A stretch of 64,000 bases of DNA from Lepraria neglecta (GCA_033220425.1 CM065646.1:5649501-5713500); one strand, 5' to 3'; shown: positions 20,904 through 33,760, counted from the first letter of the stretch. Notes: generated by a model not told the origin, from the sequence alone. Numbers and translations are program-made.

Positions 20904-22525
20904 TTAAGTCAACGATGATTTAACCACCTGAAGGTAATCACTTCCACCAGCTGTATTCTGAACAGCCTCGGGCCCATCCCAGAGCATAACTCCGCCGAAA
21001 TTGCTCATGGCCGCGCTTTTCGCACTGTTCACGACCGATTTCATGGTGTTTGGGTCCAGATATCCCGACCCAGCACACGCTGGACACCCGGGAGCTCCAA
21101 TGTAAAGTTTGGGTCCAGCGCCATTGGCAGCCAGATCGGAGCTCCAGGCTTTGAAGCTGTCAAGGAAGCCAGGCTGCCCGACGTTGCAGTTACCATTGTT
21201 GTAAAATTGGACGAAGACGAAGTCCATCTTCTGCATGGCGTCAAGGGGAATTGATGCGTCTGGGCGAGGGCATTGAGGGGCGGCGCTGATATAGTAGGTA
21301 CGGGTTTTATCCTGGTCCATGGCAGAGCGAAGGGCAGTGACAAAGTCGCTGTAGTAGGCTGTGCTGTGGTCTTCATTGTCTAGACATCTTGCGTGAGCAA
21401 ATAGTTTGCAGGTGGTCATCTGTCACTAGACTTACCAATATCGAAACCGTCAATCATGACGTCGCCGAACGGCCGGAGTCCTGAGTCTTCACCTGTACCG
21501 GCGCCAAAGAGGTTCCAGAGCTGGGTTGCAAATTGCTGAGCCTGCGAGGTACTTGAGAAAGCTGTTACTGCTTCTGCACCACCGAGACTTAGGAGAACTT
21601 TCTTTCCGTTGCCTTGGCAAGTGGCAATGTCCTTAGCCATTTGAGGGCAGCTGAGCAAACCGGACGCTCCTTTGGACAGCATCTGAGGAGTATTGCCACC
21701 GCAAGCAGCGCCGAAATTCACAGAAGGGTATCCACCGGCACCGAAGAAGGTAGTGAGGAAAGCTAGGATGATAATGTCGGCATTTGAGTCCGAACACATC
21801 TGCGACAAACTGACTTCACCGGTAGCACCCGATTGGCCGTAGTATACGGCGACGTTGCTGCTGGATTGGGCATTGAAAGAACCACCTGAACCTCCTGAGC
21901 CTGACCGGCCTGGAGCTGTGCTTGCGACTGGAGCAGCTGAAGTAGTTGCAGCAGAAGTTGAAGGCTCAGCGGCAGCCGATGTGGATGGGTTTGGAGGGTT
22001 AGATTGTGGTGCTGCTGGACTCGATGCGGGGACTGACGGTGCTGTTACAATTGGAGTGATGACCGACGACGTGGAAAGAGTCACAAGAGCCGCAGGAGCC
22101 GTAGTCTCGGCTGAAGAAGGAGCGATACTAGCATGCTGAGATGCAGGGAGAGGTACTGAAGTAAAGATTGGCGCAGGAGCAGGGGCGCCAGTCCCCATGG
22201 TAGCATCCAACCACGCCGTTATCCAAGAGTCATAAGCCTGAAATTCTTCTTTCAACTGCGCAACAGCCGCGCCAGGATCTGCTGTGACAGTTGAATCAAA
22301 CCATGCGTCCATCCAACCTCGGAAAGTAGTCATTTCGGACTGCAGCATGTTCAGCTCGCCAGTTGAAACTTTTGTCATACCAAGAGTTTGCCTTCGATCA
22401 ACGACAGCCAAATGATTGTGTCGAGGGTGGTGAGGGTGTCGGGCATGGCCTGCAAGGCATGTTGATGAGTGGACAAGGAGGGTGATAGCGCCTAGCGCTG
22501 AGAGAGAAGACGGCTGGAAAAACAT
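20904..22525 (-). CDS. Secreted class III-type GH18 chitinase with an N-terminal tryptophan-repeat region
   Basis: Two exons (21436-22525, 20904-21379; 56-bp intron) give 521 residues. The start at 22525 opens a signal peptide (MFFQPSSLSALGAITLLVHS) and a His-rich stretch follows. Residues about 55-115 hold two similar units, WMDAWFDSTVT and WITAWLDATMG, then a long Pro/Ser/Thr/Ala linker. The GH18 barrel starts at VAVYYGQSGATGEVSL; KVLLSLGGAEA and the catalytic DGFDIDNE (acid/base Glu last) are present, the latter formed across the splice. C-terminal blocks FVFVQFYNN and GGVMLWDG complete a hevamine-like barrel that cleaves beta-1,4 GlcNAc links in chitin. No GPI signal at the end. An upstream in-frame ATG (22561) would bury the signal peptide and is less likely. 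Confidence 0.92.
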
Positions 22526-22645
22526 TTTTATATAAGGAACGTGGTGCGAAAACCTGCGCACGAGGAAGTAAGGAATGAATATAGTAAAGACTGGTATACC
22601 GGATACAGATCAGGTGCTCCTCCATCATAGCAGGTGGGGGGCGCT

Positions 22646-22652
22646 CTTATAA
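22646..22652 (-). promoter_or_regulatory. Probable TATA box of the chitinase gene
   Basis: TATAAGA on the minus strand (within CTTTTATAAGAGC), about 120 bp before the start codon; spacing suits a fungal promoter with a short leader. Confidence 0.5.
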
Positions 22653-24394
22653 AAGACATTTCTCGGCAGAGCCCCTTGATTCTAGGCAGGCCTAACGCCC
22701 CAGTGCGAAGGACCGGATCCGAAGGTGGGCTGAAGCATGGGGAGCGAACCTGACATCAGCTCTCCTGAGCTCAACAGCTGACTCGGCTGGCCTGAGCTAG
22801 GAGGGTATATTTGAAGCTGAAGCGCCAGTGAGGACGCTGATTGGGTGCGCCAAGAAGAAAGTGTTTTAGGCTTCGTGTTGGTTTCCGTAGCCTAGCTGGG
22901 ACCCGGCTCTGGCCCCCGCATCAGATCCTTCAGGTTCGCATTCCTCGGGGCTCGTCCTGCTAAAAAGGTACAAGCGTCACCACCAGCCTAGACCATAAAT
23001 GATTTTCATTGGTAGAAAGGAAAACTCTGCCCATTCTTCGTCTCACTCGGGAATGCCTTGATAGGACGCTCATATTACAGGGGAGCTCATTCAACGACTC
23101 GCACCCCTCCATCAGCTTCTCAACTGTGACCTCCAGATTGCCGCCGCCACCTCGTTTAACCGCTGGGCGAATATCAAAAGCCTTCTGTGCCTTTGAAACA
23201 AATGACCGAGCGCTTCCGGACGAGAGACAGCAAGCCCAGCTTCGGCAGCGAATGAGCAAGGAGGGCCCAAAGTAATGATAGAGATATGCAATTGCGCATT
23301 CACTCCTGTTGCTGCAGTCCTTTCATAAAGAGGGGCGAAGATAGGCGTACAAGTGACCAATCTTTCCTGCCATTCGTTATACAATTCCATCTTCTTGCAA
23401 TCTCGGCCAAGTATCTCAAAGGAGATGATAGTAAGGTCATCACTTACCAGCATGCGCATCTGAAATAAATAAGGACGGGACCCATCTTTGAGGCTTTGCG
23501 TGCATGATCAATTGAGCCGGCCAGGTGGCTCACGCCCCCACCAGTGCCAAGCCATACAGAAGTAGAATTCTTCCTTCAAGGCACGGTGAAAGCATAATTT
23601 TCTGTCTTCAAAGCAGGTCTGTAGTTGTAAATATTCATGTGAGGCCAGGCACGACTCTTTCCAGCTGCCACGTAAGCGAATAGAGATTGGTTGATGCGCT
23701 CTCTGGCCTTCGTATATGGGGCTGGGCACGGTCAAGATGACTCGAGAATGGATGAGAGCTGTAGATGATGACAAGAACAGCCGCAAGTGCAATACTGGCT
23801 TCCACCTGATCATCTGGCAGAAGTAAAGGAAAGAACTCTGGTGAAAAAGACGGGGCTGCTTGATGCTTAGATAATACATGTTAATTCTGGACCATTTCCG
23901 GCTAGTGCTAAAATAGTGGCTTGGCAGTCTTTGGGAGGTCTCATCTTCCGCTTCGCGACCGAAATCCAGGCTGATGGGGCTCATGGGCCTACCTTAATCG
24001 GCGCGCCCCCTACAACAATGGATATTAACCAAGGTGATCATAATGCCTTCGTCACACACAACCATCGACCACTACGCCTCCTTACCACCACCCACCATCA
24101 CCACTTCCTCTAACCACCACCCAATCCATACAAAAGCATCAAAAATTCATACTTCCATCATCCATTCATCGCGATAATTATGCTCCAGGCAGGATCATTG
24201 GCCACGCCTCGTTAAGGACCTTGTTCCACGGGCGCAATCTCGATCCACCTGACCAAAACCCCAAGCCAGCAACACCATCGCTCACAATCCTCATCGAAAC
24301 CCCTTGTGCTGCTCCCAGCCAGAAAAGAGTTGACTGTTGGTATAATGCCACGGATGACTTATCTACAATGGACCTTGTTGACCAAGAACAGATC
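22653..24394. other. Gene-poor intergenic region
   Basis: Short frames only. A minus-strand frame at 23112-23459 (115 codons, ending RLNEVAAAIWRSQLRS) could be a gene scrap, but it has no recognisable family or splice partners. Confidence 0.4.
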
Positions 24395-25309
24395 ATGCCT
24401 CCTAAATCAGCAACCACTCTACGACGAGTCAGCTCCTTGTCAAAGGTGTCAACTCCACCAACCTCGACCCCGACTTCGGGTCCGGCTTCAGCTCGACCAA
24501 CTAAATCCTCAAAGCCTAGCAAGATCATTCGCTTGAGTCTTCCCAAAGACTTCCTCTCTGGCTTGCCTCACGAAGAGACTGTCGCCAAAACAAGCAAAGC
24601 CAAGCCCAAAGCCAAAGCGTCGCCGCTATCACAATCTACAACCGTCGCTTCCGATGAACCAACAACATCTACGAGTGTCAAGTCCGAGTTAGATGCTACA
24701 CCAACTTTAAAAGAAGAGGCTGCTCAAGCATCACCAGCTGTGGACGTTAAAGTAGAGAGTACGTCAGACCCAAAGCCTGGGGACAAGCGGGAGTATGGGG
24801 CCGGCGTCGAAGGCGACGACAAGGAAAAGCCAAAAACGAATCCAAGGAAGAGACCAAGACCGTAAGTATCCATTGCCCTCCAAGCCAATCATTTGATTTG
24901 TACTCATACGCTACACAGGGATCCTAGCAAACCAGACGGCCGGACTGCTGCAGCAAAAGCTATGAAAGGTGCTCTAGGCGCCGCCGGCGTCACCACTCAT
25001 AAACTCGGCCCCAAGGCAAATCAAGGCGCCATCAATGCTGGACTACGTGCCCTCGACCGGACTCGCAAATCGTGTAGGAAATGGGAGAAGACTGGCTTCC
25101 GTGTCAAGTCATTCACCGGACGCGTGTGGGAGATACCGTCGTGGCGGGCTCCAACAACGAGGGCTTTCGGCTCAGAGAGCGATTCAGGGTCTTCGAACAC
25201 TCAGAGCAAAGAGAACAGCAGCAGCAACATCGGTAGCGACAAAAGCCCTGCGGTCAATCCCTCCATTATGGCCAGCTCACCGGCTCCTGGCCCTGCCGTA
25301 ACCGCCTAA
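24395..25309 (+). CDS. IES4: INO80 chromatin-remodelling complex subunit Ies4
   Basis: Two exons (24395-24861, 24919-25309) join to 285 residues. The family core is plain: SKIIRLSLPKDFLSGL near the N-terminus and, after a long Ser/Thr/Lys-rich acidic linker and a basic patch (NPRKRPRP), KLGPKANQGAINAGLRALDR, CRKWEKTGF and KSFTGRVWEIPSWRAP. Ies4 is a fungal subunit of the nuclear INO80 remodeller and in yeast links it to checkpoint signalling. I chose the MPPKSATTLRRV start; in-frame ATGs at 24368 and 24221 are possible but lie in less conserved text. The C-terminal 50 residues are low-complexity Ser/Asn. Confidence 0.88.
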
Positions 25310-26551
25310 ACACCCTCCAGCCTCTCCAGACACCTGGACCATTCATGTTCGGGTTCGATTAATTGATACCGTGTCGACATTGTGTACCATAGCGTGGAGT
25401 TTGGAGGCATGCATTCGTAGGATATTGTGCGTTTACTTCGTCATTGAGTATCATCGATGGAAGAGAAAAAGTTCAGCATCAGTGTCTACCATATATGTAC
25501 TTCATAGATTCAGCATTCGTGATGTCGATGTCTCAGCAGTACAATACCATACAAGGAAATCCATGCATTTTCCATCAAGTCCTTCATACTATGTTATCGT
25601 ACCTGCATAGGACCGGTGTCTCTCGTCTGCACAAAATACATACTCCAAGATTTGGCTGATGTTCTTGCTGCACTACTGCTTTCTTCCCCAGACATTGCTT
25701 TGCCAGCTTTCAGACGATTCAGTGCTGTTAGTAACAATAAACTTATCGTCATTTGTGTCTACGTATACAAATAAGTGGTCTTGCCCAGCGCAGGGGAGAT
25801 GGACTAGTGGTCAGGAAAGGACAATTCTCTAAAGGTCGGGTTCTGCCGCCACAAAGATAGAGCATGAGTTCGACATGATTCGATTGCTAAGCGGTCACGT
25901 TGATTATGGTTCTTGAACTCCACATGATTAGAAGGCACGAAAGGCCTAGAACTAAGGGATGGTATTCCCATATTGATCGTGTGACTGTCTTCAGCAGGAA
26001 CTGTATAATGCGGATACACAACTTGAGAGCCTTTCAAATGTTGACGTAGAGCTTGTTATCTAGAAGTTTATTCAAATTCTAGGCATGTATGGTGTAATTG
26101 TAGCTTATGATAAGGGGTAGCTTTGGGTAGCTTCGTTGAACTGGCCCTATGATGAGCGAAGCGCGGCGAGCGGGGATCTTGTAGCCGAGTCATGCTCCTC
26201 CAAGTAGTCGCTCTCAGCAGAGCCAGTAGTCTCACCTGCTCTCTGCTGCATTCACCTGCACCATGAGTCTTCCTTGTCACTCACACGCCCCTCTCTCCGC
26301 TCCAGCTTGGAAGCATCCAACAAGATGATACTGCAAATCCTGGTGTCATAGTATGATTGGCGCCTTCGTGTCAAGGTCGCCTCAACCCTCTTTACTTCGT
26401 ACAGCTAGCTGTTTAGTCGAGCATATTTTACAAGTATTCACTCTGATCCAAGCAAGAGCACGCGATTGCTTCTTTGAAACTTGGAAACAAGAAGGAGGGC
26501 ACTGAAAGAATCAATCTGCTCATTCGTTCATCTAAACACTGGTGCCTTGAA
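25310..26551. other. Intergenic region upstream of the Vid30 homologue
   Basis: No coding sequence supported. A C/T-rich stretch at 26280-26400 probably belongs to the promoter or leader of the next gene. Confidence 0.45.
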
Positions 26552-28804
26552 ATGACCAACGCCCCTCCTCATGGCTCTCCTGGAGCGCCTCATCTGTCGT
26601 ATTCGAACCCGACCCCTGGCATAATGCCCCGGCAAACATCTTATGCATCAGTAGCCGCCGGTACAGCAGCAAGACCTCACTCAGCTTCCGCGCATTTGCC
26701 GCGTATAACCTCCCACATACTTCCTTCAAGCTCAGACCAGCCGTCAAGGATCCCTCAGCCTATCTTTGATCACGACATACAAGGAGACGGTGGCATAAGT
26801 ATACCAGGGTCCTGGGGAAGAGGAGGAAACATGTCCAACTACTCAAGTCCACGATTTTCGAGTCAGAGCTACGGTTCTAGTGGTGGAGGTCCATTGGGAT
26901 TCTTCAGGCCAACCTATTTGAGAGACTCGAAGTACATGGAGCAGCTAGAGGCGGCTCACAAAGCCAAGCTGGCAGCCCAACGGGACGAGCCCCAAACACG
27001 TCCTTCCACAGGCGGCCTTTCCACCAGCTCTAGCAGCGTGAGCTTGCATAAAATGGCACCTTCTCACCGGGGTATGACATACGAGATAATAGAGCGAGAA
27101 CCACACGTGGGAGACGACGGCATAACACCGTTACCGTCGAAATGGGCAGATGTAGACAAATACGGAGGCCTTGAGATAGCAGCAGACGGTCTAGAAGTCA
27201 AATACGTTGGGCCGTCGAAAACCGGTGACCACGAAGCTGCTGCTGCTCGGTCAGATCATCCGATGCCACCACAATGCGGAATATACTATTTCGAGGTCAA
27301 TATCATTTCAAAGGGCAAAGAAGGCATGATAGGAGTCGGCTTTTCTGGCGCAAATGCATCATTAGAGAAGCTCCCAGGCTGGGAGCCTGACAGTTGGGCG
27401 TATCACGGGGATGACGGGAAGTCGTTTTGCTGTCAGCTTCAGGGGAAACCATACGGTCCTACGTTTTCTTCGGGGGACGTTGTAGGCTGCGGTGTCAATT
27501 TCATGACTGGCTGTGCATTCTTCACCAAGAACGGAAATTTCATAAGTAGGTATCACACGTTACACCACTAAGTCAGCTGGGATTACTAAGTCGGACTACA
27601 GATAATGCGTTTAAAGATCTCAGGGACATCAATCTCTATCCATCTATTGGCATGAAGCGTCCGCATGCGCATCTGAGCGTTAACTTCGGTCAGAAACCAT
27701 TCGTGTTTAACATAGACGGTATGATGGCTGTAAGTATACTGTTCGGTGCTACTTATGTGATGAGACTGCTTACCCATAACAGGAAGAGAGAGGGAAGGTT
27801 CGAAACGAGATTATCAATGCCGATATCTCGAATTTACATCCTATTCTCAACAAAGACGACCTATGCAAGGCGCTCGTTGCTCAGTATCTGTCACACGACG
27901 GCTATGTGGAGACAGCCAAAGCATTCGCTGGAGAAGTACGGTCTGAAGCGATAGCTTTGAAGGGTAGCCCAGAATCAAAGCTTGAGGGCTATCTTTCCGT
28001 TGAGGAAGACCATGATGCTATGAACCGGCAACGTATGTCAAAATTCTCGGCTGAATTGAAGTTCCACCAATCTGATTTCTCTCACAGAAATACGAACTGC
28101 CATCCTCGACGGAGACATTGACAAGGCGTTGAAGCTCACTAATGCATTCTATCCTCAAGCACTACACGACAACCCACAGATATATTTCCGATTACGGTGT
28201 AGAAAGTTCGTCGAATTGATGCGGCAAAGCTCCGAAATTCTGGACGGCTCCAACCATAAAGGAAACAAGTCTATGAATGGACACTCAACAGCTATCTACG
28301 ATGACGGCTTTGAACCGGACATGGACCTCGACGAGCCCATGAAAGACGGCGAGGACTGGGACAAGATGGATACTGAGGGAGCTGAAAGCAACCACAAGTA
28401 TGACATTCATGTTGATCTAATGATTGACTATGGACAAGAACTCAAGAAAGAGTTCAAAGATGATCGCAGCAAGCTTGTACTGGATACCTTTACGGAGATC
28501 TTCTCGATGTTTCAATACCCGGATCCAAGGAAATCACCCCTTGGAAGGCTGCTGGACAATAGCCAACGGGTGCCAGTGGCCGAGGCATTGAACTCTGCCA
28601 TTCTGGGTAAATATCCTCTCCGGCTCACGGAAGGCCTCTATTCATACTGACTCTATGACAGTATCGCTAGGCAAGTCATCCAGCACAGCATTAGAACGCC
28701 TCTACAAGCAGACCATTGTCTTAGTCGACATGATCAGCGAGGACGGAGGACCAGGGTCCCTAATCAACGTCCGGAATATTCTGAAAGCGAGTCGATCATG
28801 GTAG
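26552..28804 (+). CDS. GID/CTLH E3 ligase subunit Vid30/Gid1 (RanBPM homologue)
   Basis: Five exons (26552-27545, 27602-27729, 27783-28032, 28088-28606, 28662-28804) join to 677 residues. A disordered Ser/Pro-rich start is followed by a SPRY domain (about 203-372: CGIYYFEVNIISKGKEGMIG, GDVVGCGVNFMTGCAFFTKNG, LYPSIGMKRP). Then come LisH (LCKALVAQYLSHDGYVETAKAF, about 395-420), CTLH (ILDGDIDKALKLTNAFYP) and a C-terminal CRA region. This is the order of RanBP9/10 and yeast Gid1/Vid30, the scaffold that recruits substrate receptors to the GID ubiquitin ligase, which degrades gluconeogenic enzymes when glucose returns. The insert between CTLH and CRA is acidic (DMDLDEPMKDGEDWDKMD). The upstream ATG at 26474 is in frame but outside the conserved style. 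Confidence 0.93.
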
Positions 28805-29276
28805 CATTTTCGCACCTTCTCCAACAGTGGAATCATTGTTTTGCATCGAGCACAGCATTATGGATACAGACTGGAAGCTGGAGAACTGGATTGGAAGCGG
28901 TCACTTGGCGTTTTGAGGGCTCTCCTCTTTACCGGCCAGCTTGTCGGCCCTGTAGATAGACTGCAGCATATACCTACAAGCATGCATTACGACGGTATTA
29001 CAGATTGTAGGATAGACTAAGAATGCAAGCATCAATATCCCCCCCAATGATGGCAAAGAGGCAATTTTGGCGACTTTCCGCATCCGAAGTCAGCACAGCC
29101 CGCCTCATCGTCCGAAGTTGGCTCGCAAATAGATTGTGCAAGGCAGCCACAATGCTCGTTGTACAAGAACTCGCCCATGTCCCGGGCAACACAGCATTAA
29201 TATCTTCAACATCACTATGCCCCTTGGAAACACTGAGTGAAGGGCTACACCCTGTCTGTTGGCATCATTTGCCGCC
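28805..29276. other. Short intergenic region
   Basis: A minus-strand frame (28901-29083) contains a possible hydrophobic helix (GGILMLAFLVYPTICNTVV) but lacks family signal and overlaps the promoter space of the arrestin gene, so I do not call it a gene. Confidence 0.35.
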
Positions 29277-31039
29277 ATGTCTGTCCGGATACAGCTAGAC
29301 AAGCAGCACACCACCTACACCAACCTAGATTATATCTCAGGAACTGTCTTCCTGAACATAAACAGCCCAGAGACCATCTCTGCCATCACAGTGAAGCTTG
29401 AGGGTGAAAGCAGGTCTCGACTAGCTGGGCAGCCTCGACGAGACGGGGCCTTCAATCCACGAGGTATCTATTATGATCCTTACGAGAAAGATCAGACACA
29501 GCTCGAGGTACATAAGGTAAGTAAGTACCTACCTACCTGATGGGATCAAAATCGGGCTCTTGTTTCTAACGACGGCTATAGCTACTCTACAAACTCGCCA
29601 CCGTCTTCCCCACGCAGGAGATCCTTAGGATATCAGGCAACGGTGGGAGCTACACCTTACCACCCGGTCAGCATACATACAAATTCCAGTTCAAGGTAGG
29701 ACCGGGCGGAGACGGTGTAGCTACAAGCTTATGGCTGACGTGGCCTGCCAGCTCCCATTCAATAATGACTGTTCCAACAACAACTCGTTGCTCACGAACC
29801 TCAATGCCTTGCGGCTGGAGATGGCAAGAAATACGGACAGACATGTGAGAAAAACGCTTCCGCCGACCCTCACTGGACTTCCTGGAGAGGCAGAGATACG
29901 GTATTTCGTGAAAGTCACGGTCCAGCGACCAGCGTTCTATAAGGAGAACTTCCGATCAGTATGTGCTCCTATCAACCGCAGAGCCACTCCTCGGAGGCAT
30001 GAGAACCCTATACTCTACAGTCATGCTGACACCGCATACAGCTCGCGCCTTTCACATTCCTTCCCATCGAACCGCCTCGACCTGCTGCAAACAAACGAGA
30101 ATACTACGCCAGACGAAATCATCAATTCAGTCCCAGCATTGACGTGCCGGGCAAGCCGGCCCTTTTCCGGAAGTCCTCTGTATCAGCAGATCCAGTATCG
30201 TCGAAAGTTCTTCCTCCCAGTATAACCATCGATGGGCGTTTGCCTGATCCACCTATCGTCACCTGCAATGAAGCACTGCCTCTACGCGTGTTGATCACGA
30301 AGAAGAATGACAGTCCGGCAAAGATCTACTTGCAGCTGTTGAATATCAGCCTCATAGCGCACACTGTCATCCGAGCTCACGACCTGCGGAGGCAGGAGGT
30401 CTCGAGTTGGACGATTCTAAGTATAGCAAATATGAATACGCCTTTGAATGAGACTGTCGGCGGTGATGGGCAAAAGGTCTTGGAGATAGACTCGAAATTG
30501 TGGAAGCAACGTCCCCTTCCAAACACGATTTGTCCGTCTTTCGAAACGTGCAACATCATGCGCAAATACGAGCTAGAGGTCAAAGTGGGCTTACAATGGG
30601 GTTCTCCCAATATAAATGTACGTCTATCTGCGAATAATACACGGTCATTGCTAACAACATGAAGCCCGAACTGAGCGTACAACCCTTACGACTGCCCGTC
30701 CAAGTTTATTCCGGCATTGCTCCACCCCAAGCACTGCTCGACCAAATGAGCAATCGACCTGCTGCAGTACCCACCTACATAGCCTCTAATCTACACCCAG
30801 CCGGGTCTACGAATGGACCTCCACTTCAGCCTCCCCGACCTCCTATTCAGACCGGACCAAGTGATCATATTGAGCCTTCACCGGGTGACATCCCTGCTGA
30901 AGCGCCTCCGAGCTACGAAGACGCTATGGCGGATGACTTGGGCCCAATTGATGGACCTAGGAGGGACTATCATCAGCAGCCTAGTCAAACCCCTATTGGT
31001 GATGTGAAGGGGTCTGGGAACGACAGGTTGTTTCCTTGA
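29277..31039 (+). CDS. Alpha-arrestin (ART-like) adaptor protein
   Basis: Five exons (29277-29516, 29582-29695, 29752-29958, 30042-30617, 30665-31039) join to 503 residues; GCCGCC directly precedes the ATG. The N-terminal arrestin fold is seen in YISGTVFLNINSPETISAIT, VKLEGESRSR and the LPPGQHTYKFQFKLP block. The C-terminal arrestin domain includes PPIVTCNEALPLRVLITKKN and SVQPLRLPVQVYSG. The tail is Pro-rich and has a PPxY motif in APPSYEDAMAD, the docking site for WW domains of Rsp5/Nedd4 ubiquitin ligases. Such proteins mark plasma-membrane transporters for ubiquitin-driven endocytosis; the cargo is unknown. Confidence 0.92.
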
Positions 31040-31466
31040 CAAGGGTAGATCAATGTTGAACGGATTCCCCTTTCTGGCTTAGCGATTCAGCGGGTGTTTG
31101 TTGGATAGGTCAAGCTGGTGAAGAGTTCTGAAACTATGGTATTCTGTTAATGATGAGAGAAGTCGACAGTCGATCAATCAACATTACTCCCACTTCCAAA
31201 CTTCACTGAAAATTTGCATCTTCTCCTACAAGTTTGTGTGCCATTGTGATCTATACTCTTAGCAATTCTGAGCAGAATACCATCACTTTTCCTTGATGAT
31301 TGGAGAGGATTGCAAATCAAGCGCTCTGATTGGCCGAAGCCGCTCCCCCCGTCCTTATCGATTAGGGCAAAGCTTGCAGCGCGGTCATGATGGCATGATA
31401 TGCAAGCAGCTCCCACGAACGACAGCGGGGTCAATTGCACCCACAACCCCTTCTTGACCTCTTTAC
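31040..31466. other. Intergenic region
   Basis: No gene supported; 3' flank of the arrestin gene and promoter of the AIF-like gene. Confidence 0.45.
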
Positions 31467-33326
31467 ATGCCACCCTTCCTCCCATTACTCTCTCGACTTG
31501 CACTCCGCAGTCCCATATCCACCCCAAAGCTCGCAACATCCGCCTTCTCCACCTCCGCAAAAGCTATGGCACAAGAATATAAGATCAAGGGCCTCTCAAG
31601 CCTAGACCTAAAGAGCGGGGAGAAGCGTGAAGTTGAGATTGAAGGCATTGAAAATGGGAAAGTTTTGCTGGCTAAGGTGGGGGATAAGACGCATGCTGTA
31701 AGTGCTAATTGCACGCACTATGGGGCGCCGTTGAAATTGGGGGTGCTTACGCCGGATGGGAGGTTGACTTGTGCATGGCATGGAAGTGAGTCTTTCATTT
31801 TATATGCAGAGTATATAGTAGAATCGGCCGCTGACGAATACCAGCCTGCTTCAATGTTGCCTCCGGTGATGTCGAGGATGCCCCGGCCTTGGACCCCATT
31901 GCCAAATTCGAGGTTATGGAGAAGAGTGGAGGCGTGTACATCAAAGGAGAAGAGAGCGTGATTAAGGCGAACAGGAGGCAGTCGAATACAAAATGCTCAA
32001 CACAAGGCCCAGAGAAGGTGGTCGTTGTGGGAGGGTGAGCGTGCCTCTCTACCGCACAAAATCGCACATGCTAACCAGCACTTCCCATACAGAGGAAGCG
32101 GAGCAATGGGCGCAGTCCAAGCCCTCCGCGAACAAGGCTTCAAAGGCTCCGTCACTATCATCTCCACCGAACCCAATCTCCCAATCGACCGAACCAAGCT
32201 CTCCAAAGCCCTGATTGCAGACAAATCAAAGATAGAACTCCGACCTCAAGACTGGTACAAGATTTCTTCAATCGAAACCGTCTCCGATGAAGTCTCCAGC
32301 ATAAACTTTCAATCTAAAATCGTCTACTCTGTATCCGGTTCTTCCTACTCATACACCAAGCTCATCCTTGCCACTGGTGGTACGCCTAAAGCCCTGCCTC
32401 TCCCCGGCTTCAAGGAACTCTCCAACATCTTCCTCCTACGTACCATACCGGACGTGCAAGCCATTCTCAATGCCGTCGGAGAGCAAAAAGGAAAGAAAAT
32501 CGTCGTCGTAGGCTCCTCCTTCATCGGAATGGAAGTCGGCAATGCCCTCGCAGCCAACAACGACGTCTCAATCATCGGCATGGAATCCGCCCCCCTCGAG
32601 CGCGTCATGGGCGCCGAAGTTGGCAAAATCTTCCAAGATCTCATCTCCAAGAACGGTGTCAAATTCCACATGTCCGCCTCCGTTGACTCGGCCGCTCCAT
32701 CCTCCTCAGACAAAAAGGCCGTCGGGTCTGTAAAGCTGAAGGATGGTACCTCTCTCCCTGCTGACCTCGTAATCCTAGGTATCGGCGTTGCGCCAGCTAC
32801 TAAGTTTTTGAAAGACAATCCAGCTGTTAAGTTACAGGATGATGGCTCCCTACAAACAGATGAATCCTTCGCCGTTAAAGGCTTCTCTGACGTTTATGCC
32901 ATCGGCGACATAGCCACTTACCCTTACCATGGCCCAGGTGGTTCTGGTGCCCTCACGCGCATCGAGCACTGGAACGTTGCCCAAAATGCAGGACGAAGCG
33001 TAGCTCGCTCCATCGTTTCCCCATCAGCGAAACCGAAACCATTCATTCCGGTTTTCTGGTCAGCGCTGGGTAGTCAGTTGAGGTATTGTGGTAATACGCC
33101 TAATGGATGGGATGATCTGGTGCTGCAGGGAGAGCCGAAGGAGGGGAAGTTCGCGGCGTTTTATGGAAAGGGAGATACGGTTGTTGCGGTTGCGAGCATG
33201 CAGATGGATCCGGTTATGAGCCAGAGTGCTGAGTTGATGAGGCGGGGGAAGATGCCAGGGATGGGGGAGTTGAGGAAGGGAGTTGATGTTAGGGATATTG
33301 GAGTTCCTGGGGAGGTGAAGATGTGA
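31467..33326 (+). CDS. AIFM3-like oxidoreductase: Rieske domain fused to FAD/NAD(P) reductase
   Basis: Three exons (31467-31785, 31845-32034, 32093-33326) join to 580 residues. The Arg/Ser-rich start (MPPFLPLLSRLALRSPISTP) suggests a mitochondrial presequence. Residues about 38-140 form a Rieske domain with ligand pairs C-T-H (NCTHYGAPL) and C-A-W-H (CAWHGTCFNV, made across the first splice). A pyridine-nucleotide disulphide-type reductase follows: FAD-binding VVVVGGGSGAMGA (about 165), NAD-binding VVVGSSFIGMEVG (about 306), and VYAIGDIATYP (about 438). The layout matches vertebrate AIFM3 and bacterial ferredoxin reductases with a Rieske head, so an electron-transfer role is likely; substrate and partner are unknown. 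An ATG at 31566 would skip the presequence and could give a cytosolic form. Confidence 0.93.
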
Positions 33327-33760
33327 GAAGTTGATAGTGGAAAGGGAGGGTGAAGGTAGGAAGTTGTGGATGAGCAAATGAGCAACGAGCATATTCATGG
33401 GAAAAGAGAATCGGCACTTTTGGTTCGTGTACATCTTGCACTCAGCTCTACGAAACACATTAAAATCAGGGTGGCTGCCACCAAGCCTCTGCAAATTTTG
33501 CTTCTGGAGGTGCTCTGCTGGGGTATGAGGGCTCCTTCCCAAAATCTTGTTCAGGGGCGACGCTCAATCCCTTGGCATTTCTTCCAATTCAAGGGTAATT
33601 CGTCTTACAAGTCAGTAACACTTGTGGCCCCTGCCCCAGAATGCGCATGATACATAGCTTTGGTGAGCGTCAAGTGATCTTTTTCGGGTGAACGATGAGA
33701 AGTGTGAATGTACAATTCACTATGGTTGTTTACTTTCTGTCAGAACGCTCCTGCCACCAC
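33327..33760. other. Intergenic region
   Basis: No gene supported. A minus-strand frame here merely shadows the 3' end of the AIF-like gene. Confidence 0.45.

Noticed and set aside
28901-29192. Possible small membrane protein on the minus strand between the Vid30 and arrestin genes
   Set aside because: The hydrophobic frame is short, overlaps another frame with equal claim and occupies promoter space; no family recognised.
32345-32818. 157-codon minus-strand frame
   Set aside because: Shadow of the AIF-like reductase exon.
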